Notes under the pieces: model-generated
The model's input: only the letters and a program-made list of their open reading frames with translations
The model's database searches: none
Told to the model about the DNA's origin: nothing
Position numbers and translations under genes: made by a program
Shown here: positions 47,389-56,902 of the stretch, piece by piece
Position numbering within the stretch: the first letter of the stretch is position 1
Layout of the letters: each line of letters starts with the position of its first letter
Assembly (NCBI GenBank): GCA_029237825.1
Contig: JAQZBQ010000007.1
Location: 1 to 64,000 of the forward strand
DNA length: 64,000 nt
Direction of reading: 5' to 3'
From: Bacteroidota bacterium
GTDB lineage: Bacteria; Bacteroidota; Bacteroidia; B-17B0; Aurantibacillaceae

Positions 47389-47587
47389 TGCTTACGCAAA
47401 ATACAGCGCTCTTGGAATTCAAATGGCTGTTATTATAGGTGCAGGCTGCTTTGGCGGATATAAATTAGACGCCCGATATAACAACACAACACCTGTTTTT
47501 ACAATCATCCTAAGTTTACTGTCAATAGCCATTGCTATTTACATTGTCTTAAAAGATTTATCAAACCCGAACCTTAATGGAAGATAA
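47348..47587 (+). CDS. AtpZ/AtpI-family membrane protein
   Basis: A 79-residue protein with two helices (about 20-40 and 48-68). The phrase YAKYSALGIQMAVIIGAGCFGGYKLD is the AtpZ signature (KYSxLGxQM). AtpZ/AtpI pairs aid c-ring assembly and divalent cation transport, and in most Bacteroidota stand directly upstream of atpB. Here they are about 11 kb from it and in the opposite orientation. It overlaps the bactofilin gene by 41 bases and the next gene by 11. Confidence 0.85.
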   Translation: MQQNPEKKPRKPLNAYAKYSALGIQMAVIIGAGCFGGYKLDARYNNTTPVFTIILSLLSIAIAIYIVLKDLSNPNLNGR

Positions 47588-47957
47588 AAAAAAATACTAC
47601 CTGCAGTTAAGTGTTGTTTGCGTTGGCACGCTCCTGTTTTCTTATGGGCTAGCGCAGTTAACAAATAAATACTTCCACACCAATCATTTTTGGGTTGCTA
47701 CACTATTTTTTGCCTTAACCACAGTAGGAACAAACGCACTGCTTACTAACTCCGATAAAACATCAAAAGAATTCGTTTTTAAAACCCTTGCTTTGAGCAT
47801 GGCCAGACTATTAGTATGTATGATCGTCGTTTTTATTTATTCTCTCATATTCAAAAATCAAGCGTTAGCATTTACATGTCACTTTATGATTCATTACCTG
47901 ATTTTCACAGTTTTTGAAATTTCGTTTTTATTGAAATATATAAAAGGAACCAGCTAA
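47577..47957 (+). CDS. AtpI-like four-helix membrane protein
   Basis: 126 residues, four hydrophobic helices near 9-27, 37-56, 74-96 and 100-120. It occupies the place of the second (AtpI-like) gene after AtpZ. Individual motif support is weak, so the family name rests mainly on position, length and topology. It overlaps AtpZ by 11 bases and ends the small bactofilin-AtpZ-AtpI unit. Confidence 0.65.
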   Translation: MEDKKKYYLQLSVVCVGTLLFSYGLAQLTNKYFHTNHFWVATLFFALTTVGTNALLTNSDKTSKEFVFKTLALSMARLLVCMIVVFIYSLIFKNQALAFTCHFMIHYLIFTVFEISFLLKYIKGTS

Positions 47958-48010
47958 AATCGCTTGCAGCCAATTAACACTTTTAAACAGGCTAATTCCT
48001 CGATTATAGC

Positions 48011-48018
48011 TATTTTTG
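48011..48018 (+). promoter_or_regulatory. -7 box of the C1 peptidase gene
   Basis: TATTTTTG matches TAnnTTTG, 25 bases upstream of the ATG at 48044. Confidence 0.45.
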
Positions 48019-48043
48019 TGCTTCACCTATTGAATTCTCACCA

Positions 48044-49228
48044 ATGAAACATTTTATCGTAACAGCTCTTACAGCAATTTCTTTTTCGCTAATTGCACAA
48101 ACCCAGGCTCCATTCCAGGGACCGTTAACTAATATGAAAGGGAGTGACTATAAATTTACTGTCGTAAAAACACTGGATGCAAATGCAGTTCAAAATCAAG
48201 GGCAAACTGGAACCTGCTGGTCGTTCTCTTCGTTATCCTTTTTTGAAAGTGAATTAATCCGGATGGGAAAAGGAAAGGAATTTAACCTCGCTGAAATGTA
48301 TATTGCCCGCAAAGCATACCCTTTAAAAGCCGACAATTACCTGCGCATGCACGGTAGAACAAACATGGCTGAAGGTGGCGGTTTTTCAGATGTAGTAAAC
48401 GTAATCAGAAACTATGGTTTGGTTCCCGAAGAAGTATATTCGGGAAAGAAAAACCAAAACGACATTCACAACCACTCGGTACTTGAAGCAACTTTAAAAG
48501 GCATTGTAGCAGCATCTGCCGATGATAAAAACAATAAGATAGATTTTGAAGCAGTGCATCAGGCCGTAGAAAGTACATGTGATGCTTTTTTAGGAAAAGC
48601 GCCTGAAAAATTTACTTACAAAGGAAAAGAATATACTCCGAAAAGCTATGCCGAAGCAACGGGAATTAATCCGGATGATTATGTATTTCTCACCTCGTTT
48701 TCCCATCATCCTTTTTACAGCAAATTTACCCTTGAAGTACCGGATAACTGGAATTGGGATCAAATGTATAACCTCCCTTTGAATGAATTCCAGGAAGTAA
48801 TGCAGAACTCCATTAAAAATGGGTACACGTTTGCCTGGGCAGCCGACGTAAGTGAAAAAGGTTTTCGTTTTAAAGAAGGTTTAGCAATTGTTCCTGAGGT
48901 TCCGTTTACGGACATGACAGATGAAGAAAAAGCAGAACTATTAAAGAAGCCACATCCTCAATTAAAAGTGACGCAGGATAACCGTCAGCGTGCATTTGAT
49001 AATTACGAAACACAGGACGACCACGGGATGCATGTAGTAGGTCTTGTGAAAGATCAAAACAACACCAACTACTATATCGTAAAAAATTCCTGGGGTAAAG
49101 ATCGAAACGAATGCGATGGGTATTTCTATGCTTCTGAGAGCTATATGCTTTACAAAACTACGAGTATCATGCTCCATAAAAAAGCGATTCCTGCAGCCAT
49201 CGCAAAAAAATTAAACATCAACCAGTAG
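48044..49228 (+). CDS. C1 family (bleomycin hydrolase-like) cysteine peptidase, exported
   Basis: 394 residues with a signal peptide (ITALTAISFSLIAQ near 8-20). The papain-like triad is complete: C58 in GQTGTCWSFSS, H330 in DDHGMHVVG and N348 in VKNSWG. The sequence pattern and the C1B-style insertions match bleomycin hydrolase/PepC aminopeptidases, but PepC is cytosolic, so the exported form is a Bacteroidota variant that likely trims peptides in the periplasm. It is a single gene with its own promoter. Confidence 0.92.
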   Translation: MKHFIVTALTAISFSLIAQTQAPFQGPLTNMKGSDYKFTVVKTLDANAVQNQGQTGTCWSFSSLSFFESELIRMGKGKEFNLAEMYIARKAYPLKADNYLRMHGRTNMAEGGGFSDVVNVIRNYGLVPEEVYSGKKNQNDIHNHSVLEATLKGIVAASADDKNNKIDFEAVHQAVESTCDAFLGKAPEKFTYKGKEYTPKSYAEATGINPDDYVFLTSFSHHPFYSKFTLEVPDNWNWDQMYNLPLNEFQEVMQNSIKNGYTFAWAADVSEKGFRFKEGLAIVPEVPFTDMTDEEKAELLKKPHPQLKVTQDNRQRAFDNYETQDDHGMHVVGLVKDQNNTNYYIVKNSWGKDRNECDGYFYASESYMLYKTTSIMLHKKAIPAAIAKKLNINQ

Positions 49229-49296
49229 GTAGTTAAATTAAATTAATTAAGAACCATTAGTGAAAAAAATATCGCTAGGTGATCTTAAATTTATAG

Positions 49297-49304
49297 TATT
49301 TTTG
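49297..49304 (+). promoter_or_regulatory. -7 box of the coiled-coil protein gene
   Basis: TATTTTTG matches TAnnTTTG, 18 bases before the ATG at 49322. Confidence 0.45.
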
Positions 49305-49321
49305 AGAAATATAAATCGCAC

Positions 49322-50242
49322 ATGGAGGAGAATACATCAAATGAAAATCGTAAAAAATCAGGTTTACTCTGGATTTTAATAGCATTGTTAGCGATTACAA
49401 ATGGTGTTACTTTTTGGATGTACTGGCAGGAAAAAAACAAAGCAGCTAATGAAATTGTTGTTAAAGAACAGGTTATTGTAGAACGCGATAATGTGAAGAG
49501 TGAATTATTGCAGTTACAAAAAGACTTCAGTAATCTCGAAACAAACGATAAGGCATTGCAAGCAGAGATCGAGGCAAAAAAAGCAGAAATTGAACAGTTA
49601 CTGGAAGACGCGGAAAAACATAAGGGTGATGCCTACATCATATCAAAGCTTAAAAAAGAATCGGAAACACTCCGAATGATTATGAGAGGTTATGTGCGAA
49701 CGATTGATTCGTTGGGAACTTTGAACAAAAATTTAATTGTTGAAAAAGACAATGTACTAAAAGAACTGGATAACGAGAAAGGAAAAACGACCACCTTAAA
49801 TAAAGAAAAGGACGACCTGAAGGCAACCATACAAAAAGGTTCAATTTTGTCAGTCTCCAATATTGTGGCCAAAGGTGTTAAATTTAAGAATGGTGGCAGA
49901 AAAGAAAGCGAAACCAGCAAAGCCTCACGCGTAGAAAAAATAAAGATTTCATTTACATTGGGTGAAAATAAGATTGCTAGGGCGGGTGAAAAAACAGTTT
50001 TCATTCGGATTGTAACACCGGACGGAAAAGAAATGGCAAAAAATTATGACGATAATTACCGTTTCACGTTTGATAAATCAAGTGGTTACTTTGCAGGTAA
50101 GCAAAGCCTCAATTATGCAAATACCGAAATTAGCGGAGTTGCATACTGCGAGGGTCAGGGCGAATTAGTTCCAGGAAATTATATTATTGAAATTTCGTGC
50201 GACGGTGCTGTTATCGGTGGTAGTAATTTAAGATTGGATTAA
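49322..50242 (+). CDS. membrane-anchored coiled-coil protein
   Basis: 306 residues: a short cytoplasmic head, one transmembrane helix (about 14-34), a long heptad-patterned coiled coil (about 45-170), then a ~135-residue beta-rich C-terminal domain beginning near SVSNIVAKGVKFKNGG. The layout fits a periplasmic rod holding a sensor or scaffold domain. The C-terminal domain (ARAGEKTVFIRIVTPDGK) recurs in Bacteroidota membrane proteins of unknown function. It ends 4 bases into the convergent FUSC gene. Confidence 0.72.
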   Translation: MEENTSNENRKKSGLLWILIALLAITNGVTFWMYWQEKNKAANEIVVKEQVIVERDNVKSELLQLQKDFSNLETNDKALQAEIEAKKAEIEQLLEDAEKHKGDAYIISKLKKESETLRMIMRGYVRTIDSLGTLNKNLIVEKDNVLKELDNEKGKTTTLNKEKDDLKATIQKGSILSVSNIVAKGVKFKNGGRKESETSKASRVEKIKISFTLGENKIARAGEKTVFIRIVTPDGKEMAKNYDDNYRFTFDKSSGYFAGKQSLNYANTEISGVAYCEGQGELVPGNYIIEISCDGAVIGGSNLRLD

Positions 50243-52440
50243 GCTGTCTCAGCGCTAATCTGCTGCTGACGAATCAGCGCACACATGGTTTCCATTTCGA
50301 ACACGATTTTTTCTAACTCGATCTTAATAAATTTCAGGGGTTCTGTTTGTGCAAAAACGGGTGAAGTTGTAACCTTCCTTACTTTTGAAAAATCCGGCGC
50401 AGGCTTTAAAACCAATGGCTCACTCACATGCAGTGCAATCCAATCAAAAATATCCTCCGTAAGAGTAAAGTAGTTTTTTAGTTCATCCGCTGAAAGTTGC
50501 TGCACACTGTCGTTCATAACAAGCGCTATCGAAGTTATTTCCCGTGCAATACGGATATTTACTCCCGACATAGCCAACGAAATATCCATATCCTTTTGAA
50601 CACGTTCGGGCTCCTGAACCATTCGTTGGACACTGGCAAAAACCTGGTTATTGCAACCCTCCGCTATTCTCCGCCATTTATTCCAACTATCTTTTTCAGA
50701 TTCTTTATAAAATAGAATCACCTGTTGCAGGTAATCCTTATTTTGATTTACTGCTTTTACCATTAATATTGGAAACCGCTCACTTTCCCAAACCGGCCAA
50801 AATACATAACTTATAAATACTGCGAGCACCGCGCCAACTAAGGTTGATAGCACACGCCACCCAATCAGTTCCCACGAAGCCTGTTCAGACAATTGCATTA
50901 GGATGACCATCATCACGGTTGCAAAAAAAACACCGACTTTATAATTATTTCTTAAATAATAAGCCACAAAAAAAGAAACAATTATCAGCATGCCCACAAA
51001 CACATCGTGCGCCAAGGGAAGCAACATTATAAGACCTCCAACTACAATACCGGTTACTGTACCGATAATGCGTTCCAATCCTTTTTTCCTGGTTGCACCG
51101 AAATATGGCTGAATAACTATAAGGAGTGTTAACGAAATCCAGTGGCCATGATCGATGTTAAAAAATTTATAAATAAATACGCCAATGCATAATCCAATAG
51201 CTACGCGAAGGGCATACGTGAAATGTTGCGAGTTAAAATTAAATGCTTCCTCAACTAACTCGCTGAGTGCGCGGGCCTTTAAACCCAATAAAAAATTATT
51301 AAAAGTTAGCCTATAATTTTCGAGGTAGTCGCTTTTCTTGAGATGTAATTTTTTCTCAAATAGGGTTGCAGTTTCGTTTAAATAGCTATAGGATTTACGA
51401 AGAGTCTCTTTTAAATGGCTCAACGCAAGTTTTCCTTTTTCATCTAGTTCCAGTTCTTCACCTGCTTCCATTAAAAGATCAATGGCAATATCACAACGCT
51501 TGATTCTGATTTTAGCAAGTGTTAAATCTTCAGCGCGAAAGGTAAACATTACAATAGACAACCTCGCACTAGCCTGGGCAAACGCGGAAAGCGTTTTATA
51601 CAACACAGCATCCTTAATTTTGCCGAATTCCGAATGAGTCAGAAAATCCAATTCCTCATTTAAACTATTAAGTGTGGCAGAAAATAAAGATGTGGCCCGC
51701 CTCATGTCCATCATCAAATCATAATGCTGAGCCTTCAGCCGGCTATCTGTTCCCCGCCTCGAAAAAAGTTTCATTGATTGGTTGATTGCCTCACGGATCT
51801 CGATCTCTTTTTCTATCACTTTAATGCCGTTAACCGGCTTTGCCACGCAATACTTTAAAATCAAGATATCTAAGAAATCCGTATTGGTTTTCCAGATTTT
51901 AGCCACAGACCTTCGCAAGGGGTTGGAGGGTTTGAATGGGAAGGATATGATGGTTAAAAAAATTGCCCAGATAGCGCCTGCTAAAACGTAATAGCCATAA
52001 TGCAATGAATTCACAAACGATGCGGGGCTGGCTATACCAAATAAATAAAAAAAAGCGGTAGAAACGCCAATACTTGCCCCATACGTGCTCCAATTTCTGA
52101 TGAGGGCAACAAACACACCAATCACAAACATGCAAAAAATACATGCTAAAACGGATGTGGCGACATTCATTCCTAATAGAGCAGCGAGGAAAATCAGAAT
52201 TCCTTCCATGCTCTGGATAAGTATTTTTTTGTAATGAGGCCCGCGGTAATCAATGAGAGAAACCATATAACCACCAAACGCCATCCATACCAGTTCATTG
52301 GAAAATCCAACAAAAAACGGAATGACAATTAACGGCACATTTAATGCAAATACAACTCTCAACGCCCAACTTAGAGTTGACTCATAATACTCCTGCTTTA
52401 AAACGGCATTTAATTGTTGTATGGGCTTAAATTGGATCAA
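50239..52440 (-). CDS. FUSC-family membrane protein (YccS-like)
   Basis: 733 residues with two groups of membrane helices (about 25-165 and 400-540), each about six helices, separated by a long soluble part (about 180-380) rich in charged helices, and a C-terminal soluble tail. The second half carries the FUSC signature region (LLIVIQPYFGATRKKGLERIIGTVTGIVVG). Such proteins are putative aromatic-acid or toxic-compound efflux components. The 3' end overlaps the coiled-coil gene by 4 bases convergently. No partner membrane-fusion gene is adjacent. Confidence 0.88.
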   Translation of the reverse strand: MIQFKPIQQLNAVLKQEYYESTLSWALRVVFALNVPLIVIPFFVGFSNELVWMAFGGYMVSLIDYRGPHYKKILIQSMEGILIFLAALLGMNVATSVLACIFCMFVIGVFVALIRNWSTYGASIGVSTAFFYLFGIASPASFVNSLHYGYYVLAGAIWAIFLTIISFPFKPSNPLRRSVAKIWKTNTDFLDILILKYCVAKPVNGIKVIEKEIEIREAINQSMKLFSRRGTDSRLKAQHYDLMMDMRRATSLFSATLNSLNEELDFLTHSEFGKIKDAVLYKTLSAFAQASARLSIVMFTFRAEDLTLAKIRIKRCDIAIDLLMEAGEELELDEKGKLALSHLKETLRKSYSYLNETATLFEKKLHLKKSDYLENYRLTFNNFLLGLKARALSELVEEAFNFNSQHFTYALRVAIGLCIGVFIYKFFNIDHGHWISLTLLIVIQPYFGATRKKGLERIIGTVTGIVVGGLIMLLPLAHDVFVGMLIIVSFFVAYYLRNNYKVGVFFATVMMVILMQLSEQASWELIGWRVLSTLVGAVLAVFISYVFWPVWESERFPILMVKAVNQNKDYLQQVILFYKESEKDSWNKWRRIAEGCNNQVFASVQRMVQEPERVQKDMDISLAMSGVNIRIAREITSIALVMNDSVQQLSADELKNYFTLTEDIFDWIALHVSEPLVLKPAPDFSKVRKVTTSPVFAQTEPLKFIKIELEKIVFEMETMCALIRQQQISAETA

Positions 52441-52523
52441 AATAATTACCGGGCAAAGGTAACACGAGCGGAACGATTTTGCCTTTTAACTATTCCACAA
52501 TTTAATACCAAAAAATGGACCCA

Positions 52524-53075
52524 TTATTTTCTAGGCTTAGTAGAATCTAACTTGGAAGGAGAAGTAGATTGAGGCGGTGGTTGCGCAATCACTTCACCTA
52601 ATTTATAGTTTTCACGTGGCTTCTGACGGACACTTACCTTTCCCTTTACTACCTTAGGGCTCCTGCGTAAAGAGTCATTGATCTGTGGCATTACACGAAC
52701 ACCGCCCATAATTGGCGACGAATTCACTTCCTCATCACCTTTTAAAACCGGAGAATGCTGTGCAAAAGCAGAAGAGGAATTAAAAAGCCAGCTTCCAAAT
52801 GTAAAAAATACAATCACTGCAATCCGTTTAGTAAGGTGAAAACTTTTAAATGAATTGAAATAACTCTCAAAACTCAGTGAAGAAAGCTGATGATCTTCAA
52901 ATCTCCCACAAATACGTTCTTTGCTTCGTAAAGTAAAAAACAGTTGAATTTCATCGAGCGACATTTTACTGAAATCTACAACCGTTTTAGCGCAGCTGCT
53001 GCAGAAAGCCCCTTGTTCATTCGGTGTCATTGTTGCCCAGTTTTCATTACAAGGCTTTTTAATTGAAATTTCCAT
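52524..53075 (-). CDS. Cys-rich N-terminal motif membrane protein (CxxxW...CxxC...CGRF type)
   Basis: About 183 residues. The N-terminal ~65 residues contain ISIKKPCNENWATMTP, GAFCSSCAKTVVDFSK and ICGRF, a Cys-rich block found at the start of many Bacteroidota membrane proteins, where four cysteines (C-x-x-x-W, CxxC, CGRF) could bind metal. A transmembrane helix (IAVIVFFTFGSWLF, about 84-97) and a Pro/Lys-rich tail follow. The start at ATG 53075 agrees with the family, not the ATG at 53120. The tail lacks the beta-barrel or carboxypeptidase-like domains that often follow this block. Confidence 0.6.
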   Translation of the reverse strand: MEISIKKPCNENWATMTPNEQGAFCSSCAKTVVDFSKMSLDEIQLFFTLRSKERICGRFEDHQLSSLSFESYFNSFKSFHLTKRIAVIVFFTFGSWLFNSSSAFAQHSPVLKGDEEVNSSPIMGGVRVMPQINDSLRRSPKVVKGKVSVRQKPRENYKLGEVIAQPPPQSTSPSKLDSTKPRK

Positions 53076-53128
53076 CTCCGTATATTTTGTATAGAGATGC
53101 GGGCGGGAAGGAAATTCCATAAATGATC

Positions 53129-53515
53129 TTACTCCGGAAAAATATGCATGTAAATAATGCGGGAAAGCTTATAGTTCTTTAATGAAAAAACACAAATGAC
53201 CGCAAGGATTATTAATACTACATTTAACGTTGGAAGAGTGGGAAAAAACGCGTATAGAACAAGGAAAGTTACAATCCCCTGAAATACTGCTAATCCGTAA
53301 CTGATATACATTGCTCCTAAAAAATATCCAGGCTCCCTGTCAAAATAATAGTGGCAATGTCCGCATTTGTCGTTCATCACAGGCAACTGCCAAAAATGTT
53401 TCTTTTTTTCATAAACCTCACCTAATCCACAATTTGGGCATTTTTCTTTTAAAATCCTTATGAAGAGATTTGGTTTACGTGTTTTAGAGGAGGTCATCAT
53501 GGCTGTAAATTTCAT
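53129..53515 (-). CDS. DUF983 membrane protein with zinc-ribbon
   Basis: 128 residues with a zinc-ribbon-like CPNCGLGEV and CGHCHYYF near the N-terminus and two hydrophobic helices (GYFLGAMYISYGLAVFQGIVTFLVLYAF, NVVLIILAVICVF). This is the DUF983 layout of unknown function. The start at 53515 (MKFTAMM) is chosen; 53500 is also possible, and the extra N-terminal residues up to 53587 do not look like family sequence. It lies between the Cys-motif gene and the divergent AraC gene. Confidence 0.8.
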   Translation of the reverse strand: MKFTAMMTSSKTRKPNLFIRILKEKCPNCGLGEVYEKKKHFWQLPVMNDKCGHCHYYFDREPGYFLGAMYISYGLAVFQGIVTFLVLYAFFPTLPTLNVVLIILAVICVFSLKNYKLSRIIYMHIFPE

Positions 53516-53605
53516 ACACCAAAGGTAAATAGAAAGAGAAAAACAACGTGTACATAAAATACACCAGAAATAGGACAATAAGGACACAATTACTATTTTT
53601 ATTGA

Positions 53606-54469
53606 ATGAGCGCGATGCCAGTTTATTCTATCCGGGACTTTGAAATCAATCTACATGAAGTTGATTTTTATGCCAATACTTTAAAGCGGCATTTATTGCA
53701 ACATCCTATGACAGCCGCACCTCATAAGCACGATTTTTACGTCGTGGCACTTTTCACAACCGGAACTGGTAAACATGAAATCGATTTTGTTGAATACTCA
53801 ATTAAACCGGGTCAACTCTACATCATGTCACCGGGTCAAATGCATAACTGGTCGTGCTCACCCGACGCCGATGGATTCGTCTTCTTTCATAGTAAAGATT
53901 TTTATGAAAAAGGTGAAGCGGTGTCGGGACTAAAAAACTTTCCCTTTTTTGATTCGACCTATTCAGCATCAGCACATCAACTCACAAAAAAAAACATTCA
54001 CTACTTAACGCCCTTTTTTAAAAGTCTAATTTTAGAATATCCAAAAGACAACCTATTAAAATTTGAAAAAATACACGCGCTGATCACCCTGATTTATATA
54101 GAAGCAGCAAGAGCTTATGCTCCGGTACGGCGAATTGAAAACGTCAATTATCTGCAAAAACTCCGTACTATGGAGTCGATGATTGACCTATATTACAAAT
54201 CAAAAAAATATCCTCATGAATATGCAAGTCTCTTGAACATGAGTGAAAAACATTTGAACCGAATTATAAAAGAAACACTGAATAAAACAACCAGCGTGTT
54301 GATTGCAGAAAGAATAATTTTGGAGGCGAAACGCTTATTGATTCATTCACCACTTTCTATTAAACAAATCGCTATTGAGCTTGGCTACGAAGACTACTCT
54401 TATTTCTCAAGGTTTTTTAAAAAACACACCGGTAAAACGCCTCAATCATTTCAGGGAAATTATAAATAA
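53606..54469 (+). CDS. AraC-family transcription regulator
   Basis: 287 residues: an N-terminal cupin-type ligand-binding domain (about 30-150, HKHDFYVVALFTTG and PGQLYIMSPGQMHNWSC) and a C-terminal AraC double helix-turn-helix (about 195-287, YASLLNMSEKHLNRIIKE and SIKQIAIELGYEDYSYFSRFFKKHTGKTPQSF). It probably responds to a small molecule and may regulate the adjoining DUF4442 gene, to which it is coupled by a TAATG overlap. A TATTTTTA box just upstream could be a poor -7. Confidence 0.93.
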   Translation: MSAMPVYSIRDFEINLHEVDFYANTLKRHLLQHPMTAAPHKHDFYVVALFTTGTGKHEIDFVEYSIKPGQLYIMSPGQMHNWSCSPDADGFVFFHSKDFYEKGEAVSGLKNFPFFDSTYSASAHQLTKKNIHYLTPFFKSLILEYPKDNLLKFEKIHALITLIYIEAARAYAPVRRIENVNYLQKLRTMESMIDLYYKSKKYPHEYASLLNMSEKHLNRIIKETLNKTTSVLIAERIILEAKRLLIHSPLSIKQIAIELGYEDYSYFSRFFKKHTGKTPQSFQGNYK

Positions 54470-54924
54470 TGAAAGTTTCAGAATTCATTCTTAAATGGTG
54501 TATGCGTTTATATCCGCCTTTGCTTATGCAGAGAATTTGGATTCAGAACATCAACGATAACTTTAAGCAAGCAAAAGTGAAAGTAATTCGGAGTGTTTTT
54601 ACGATGAATTTTGGTAAAGCAGTTTTTGGGGGGACATTATATGCTGCCACTGACCCATTTTATGCAATGTTGCTGGGCCAGATCCTTTTGCGAAGACATT
54701 TAAAAATTAGCATTTGGGTACGGAGTGCAAAAATTCAATTTATAAAACCTGCCCAATCCAGTCTATATTATAACATACACATTCCTGATGAGGAGATTGA
54801 AGAGATTGTGACAAAATTGGATAAAGAAGGTTTTGTTATTAAAACATTTACTATCCGCATGGAATCGAAAAACAAGATTCTCCACGTTATTGCTTCAAAT
54901 GAATTATTCATCCGTAAGCTGTGA
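54469..54924 (+). CDS. DUF4442 (hotdog-fold thioesterase-like) protein
   Basis: 151 residues matching the DUF4442/PaaI-like hotdog pattern: opening LKWCMRLYPPLLMQRIW, central helix TMNFGKAVFGGTLYAATDPFYAM. It lacks a clear catalytic Asp/Asn signature that I can point to. Such proteins are presumed acyl thioesterases. Its ATG overlaps the AraC stop, so it is expressed with the regulator. The regulator-thioesterase pairing suggests fatty-acid or aromatic-acid responsiveness, an inference only. Confidence 0.75.
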   Translation: MKVSEFILKWCMRLYPPLLMQRIWIQNINDNFKQAKVKVIRSVFTMNFGKAVFGGTLYAATDPFYAMLLGQILLRRHLKISIWVRSAKIQFIKPAQSSLYYNIHIPDEEIEEIVTKLDKEGFVIKTFTIRMESKNKILHVIASNELFIRKL

Positions 54925-55018
54925 CATGTGTATTTTGTAAGTTTCTATTCGAAGAATATAAAACCATTTCGTATCAAACTTAATACATTGTAACCCTAAG
55001 TTGCTTTGTTATTGACAT

Positions 55019-56209
55019 TTGAATCCTCGAAATATCCGATATCTAATTTTTGCAGCCATTCTGTCTTGCTTAATTCATCACAATGGAACTGCGCAGGTTG
55101 ACAGTTTGGTAAAAGCTCTCTCTGACACGGTTATTAAAAAACTCATCGTAGATGATATCCCAAAAAAAACTTTCAAAGACAAGTTTATGTATCCCCACAG
55201 GTGGTACATCAAACAACTTCGGAAACGACGGATTTCTGATTTCGATACCAGTTACATGATGAGTAACAAGCGAAAGCTAACCATCACCATTCCCGCAAGC
55301 AAAAAATATTACGGTGTTAACCTTATTGATCCAGATTCAAAAAAGAAATTAAAAATATCACCCAACAATTACTATAATATTGGCTTTAACTTTAGTAATA
55401 TATACCTCACATTCGCATTCGTTCCTCCCTTAAAATTTGGGGCTAAACCCGGAAGAGGAAACACCAAAAGCACCGATATTCAAATTACAATTATTGGGAA
55501 ACGCGTTATCACGGACATCAACTATCAAAACTATCGAGGAATGTATGTTCACTCAAACAAATTCCTGGAAAGTGGAGAAAATGAAGAACTCATTGATGTG
55601 AGAAGCGACATCAAAATAATCTCATACAGCGTAAACACTATGTACGTTTTCAACTACCGTAAATATTCGCTGCGAGGCGCGTTCTCGTTTACGGATGTTC
55701 AACGAAAAAGCTCAGGATCATTTATGACAGGTTTCTATCATTCACACGTTGATCAAACTTCAAACGACTCATCGTTCTTACGGTATCCACTTACCCCTTA
55801 TTTTCCTGAAAACCTGCACAACATAACAAACTTTTCAGTGATTGGCGCAGGTTTTAGTGCTGGCTACGGATACACGCATGTACGAAAGAAAATTCTGATA
55901 AGTGCTGCGTTGAATCTCGGGGTAGGTGGGCAAAAAACCGATTTTTCAAGAAATAACGGCACTTCACAAAATGTTCCGATTAATGCAACCCTTCATTTAA
56001 GTGCCAAAACCGCTATCCGTTATGACAACCTCCGCTTCTTTACCGGCGCTTTGGGAACTTACGACACTAACTATACTCCTTTCGCAGTTAGTTTTCACTC
56101 GGAAACTTATCAGGGTAAAATTGTACTATTTGTTGGCTATCGGTTCAACATAAAACAAAACGGAGAAAAAATCCTTCGAAAGATGAAACTAATTGATTAC
56201 AATATGTAA
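55019..56209 (+). CDS. DUF4421 protein
   Basis: 396 residues with a signal peptide (RYLIFAAILSCLIHHNGTAQ). The body (YYGVNLIDPDSKKKLKISPNNYYNIGFNFSN and later YSLRGAFSFTDVQRKSSGSFMTGFYHS) matches DUF4421, a Bacteroidota-specific beta-rich family that looks like an outer-membrane barrel with alternating hydrophobic strands and an aromatic C-terminus near residue 390. The start codon is TTG at 55019; no earlier ATG gives a signal peptide. It is alone, with 95 bases to the next gene. Confidence 0.75.
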   Translation: MNPRNIRYLIFAAILSCLIHHNGTAQVDSLVKALSDTVIKKLIVDDIPKKTFKDKFMYPHRWYIKQLRKRRISDFDTSYMMSNKRKLTITIPASKKYYGVNLIDPDSKKKLKISPNNYYNIGFNFSNIYLTFAFVPPLKFGAKPGRGNTKSTDIQITIIGKRVITDINYQNYRGMYVHSNKFLESGENEELIDVRSDIKIISYSVNTMYVFNYRKYSLRGAFSFTDVQRKSSGSFMTGFYHSHVDQTSNDSSFLRYPLTPYFPENLHNITNFSVIGAGFSAGYGYTHVRKKILISAALNLGVGGQKTDFSRNNGTSQNVPINATLHLSAKTAIRYDNLRFFTGALGTYDTNYTPFAVSFHSETYQGKIVLFVGYRFNIKQNGEKILRKMKLIDYNM

Positions 56210-56304
56210 TATGTACAAAAAATTTCGGGAGAAGTGCAACGGATTCGCGTATTGATTGAACCTACTTTGTATATTAAAATTAACAATTAAAAGCGGAGGG
56301 TCAC

Positions 56305-56802
56305 ATGCAGCAATCGCAAGGAATAAACTTATTTATTGTAGATGATAATAAATTGGTTCTCACAGATCTTAAATTCTATCTGCAAAACCGGTTTGGAAAA
56401 GAATTGAACATCTCAACATTCACCACAGGAGAAGGGTGTCTTGAAAAAGTAAACAAGAATACAAACATTGTTATCCTTGATTATTTTCTCGGCGGAAGAA
56501 ACGGTGTAGAGATCCTAAAAGAGATCAAACAAAAAAATCCTAAGACTGAAGTCATTATGCTTTCAAGCAACGAAGACGTCGCCCTAGCTGTACAAGCGTT
56601 CAAAAACGGAGCGACCGAATACGTGATAAAAGGGCAGGGTGCAGTTCGCAAAATCTCAAAATTGATTTATAAAATTGTAACTGAACCAATACGGATCCTT
56701 GTGAAAGAATTTGGCATATCAAAATTCATGGCCATTTTCCTTCTCACATTTACCACAATTGGGGTAGTTGTGGCGGTTGCGCTGTACTTTATGCAAAATT
56801 AG
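56305..56802 (+). CDS. tail-anchored single-domain response regulator
   Basis: 165 residues: a CheY-type receiver domain (about 7-125) with acidic pocket DD13-14, phospho-acceptor D59, S87/S88 and K109, all standard, followed by a linker and one C-terminal transmembrane helix (about 141-162, AIFLLTFTTIGVVVAVALYF). Receiver domains are normally soluble, so a membrane tail is unusual and would keep the phosphorylated switch at the inner membrane. A good Shine-Dalgarno (GGAGGG) lies 6 bases before the ATG, rare here. No histidine kinase is next to it. Confidence 0.88.
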   Translation: MQQSQGINLFIVDDNKLVLTDLKFYLQNRFGKELNISTFTTGEGCLEKVNKNTNIVILDYFLGGRNGVEILKEIKQKNPKTEVIMLSSNEDVALAVQAFKNGATEYVIKGQGAVRKISKLIYKIVTEPIRILVKEFGISKFMAIFLLTFTTIGVVVAVALYFMQN

Positions 56803-56902
56803 AGTTTATGTCCGAACACACCTCTTTAATTTATATTTCTTTAAACCCGGAATTTTCGCAAGAACACTTCGGGTTTATTTGTTTAAAAACAGAACCAAAA
56901 CT

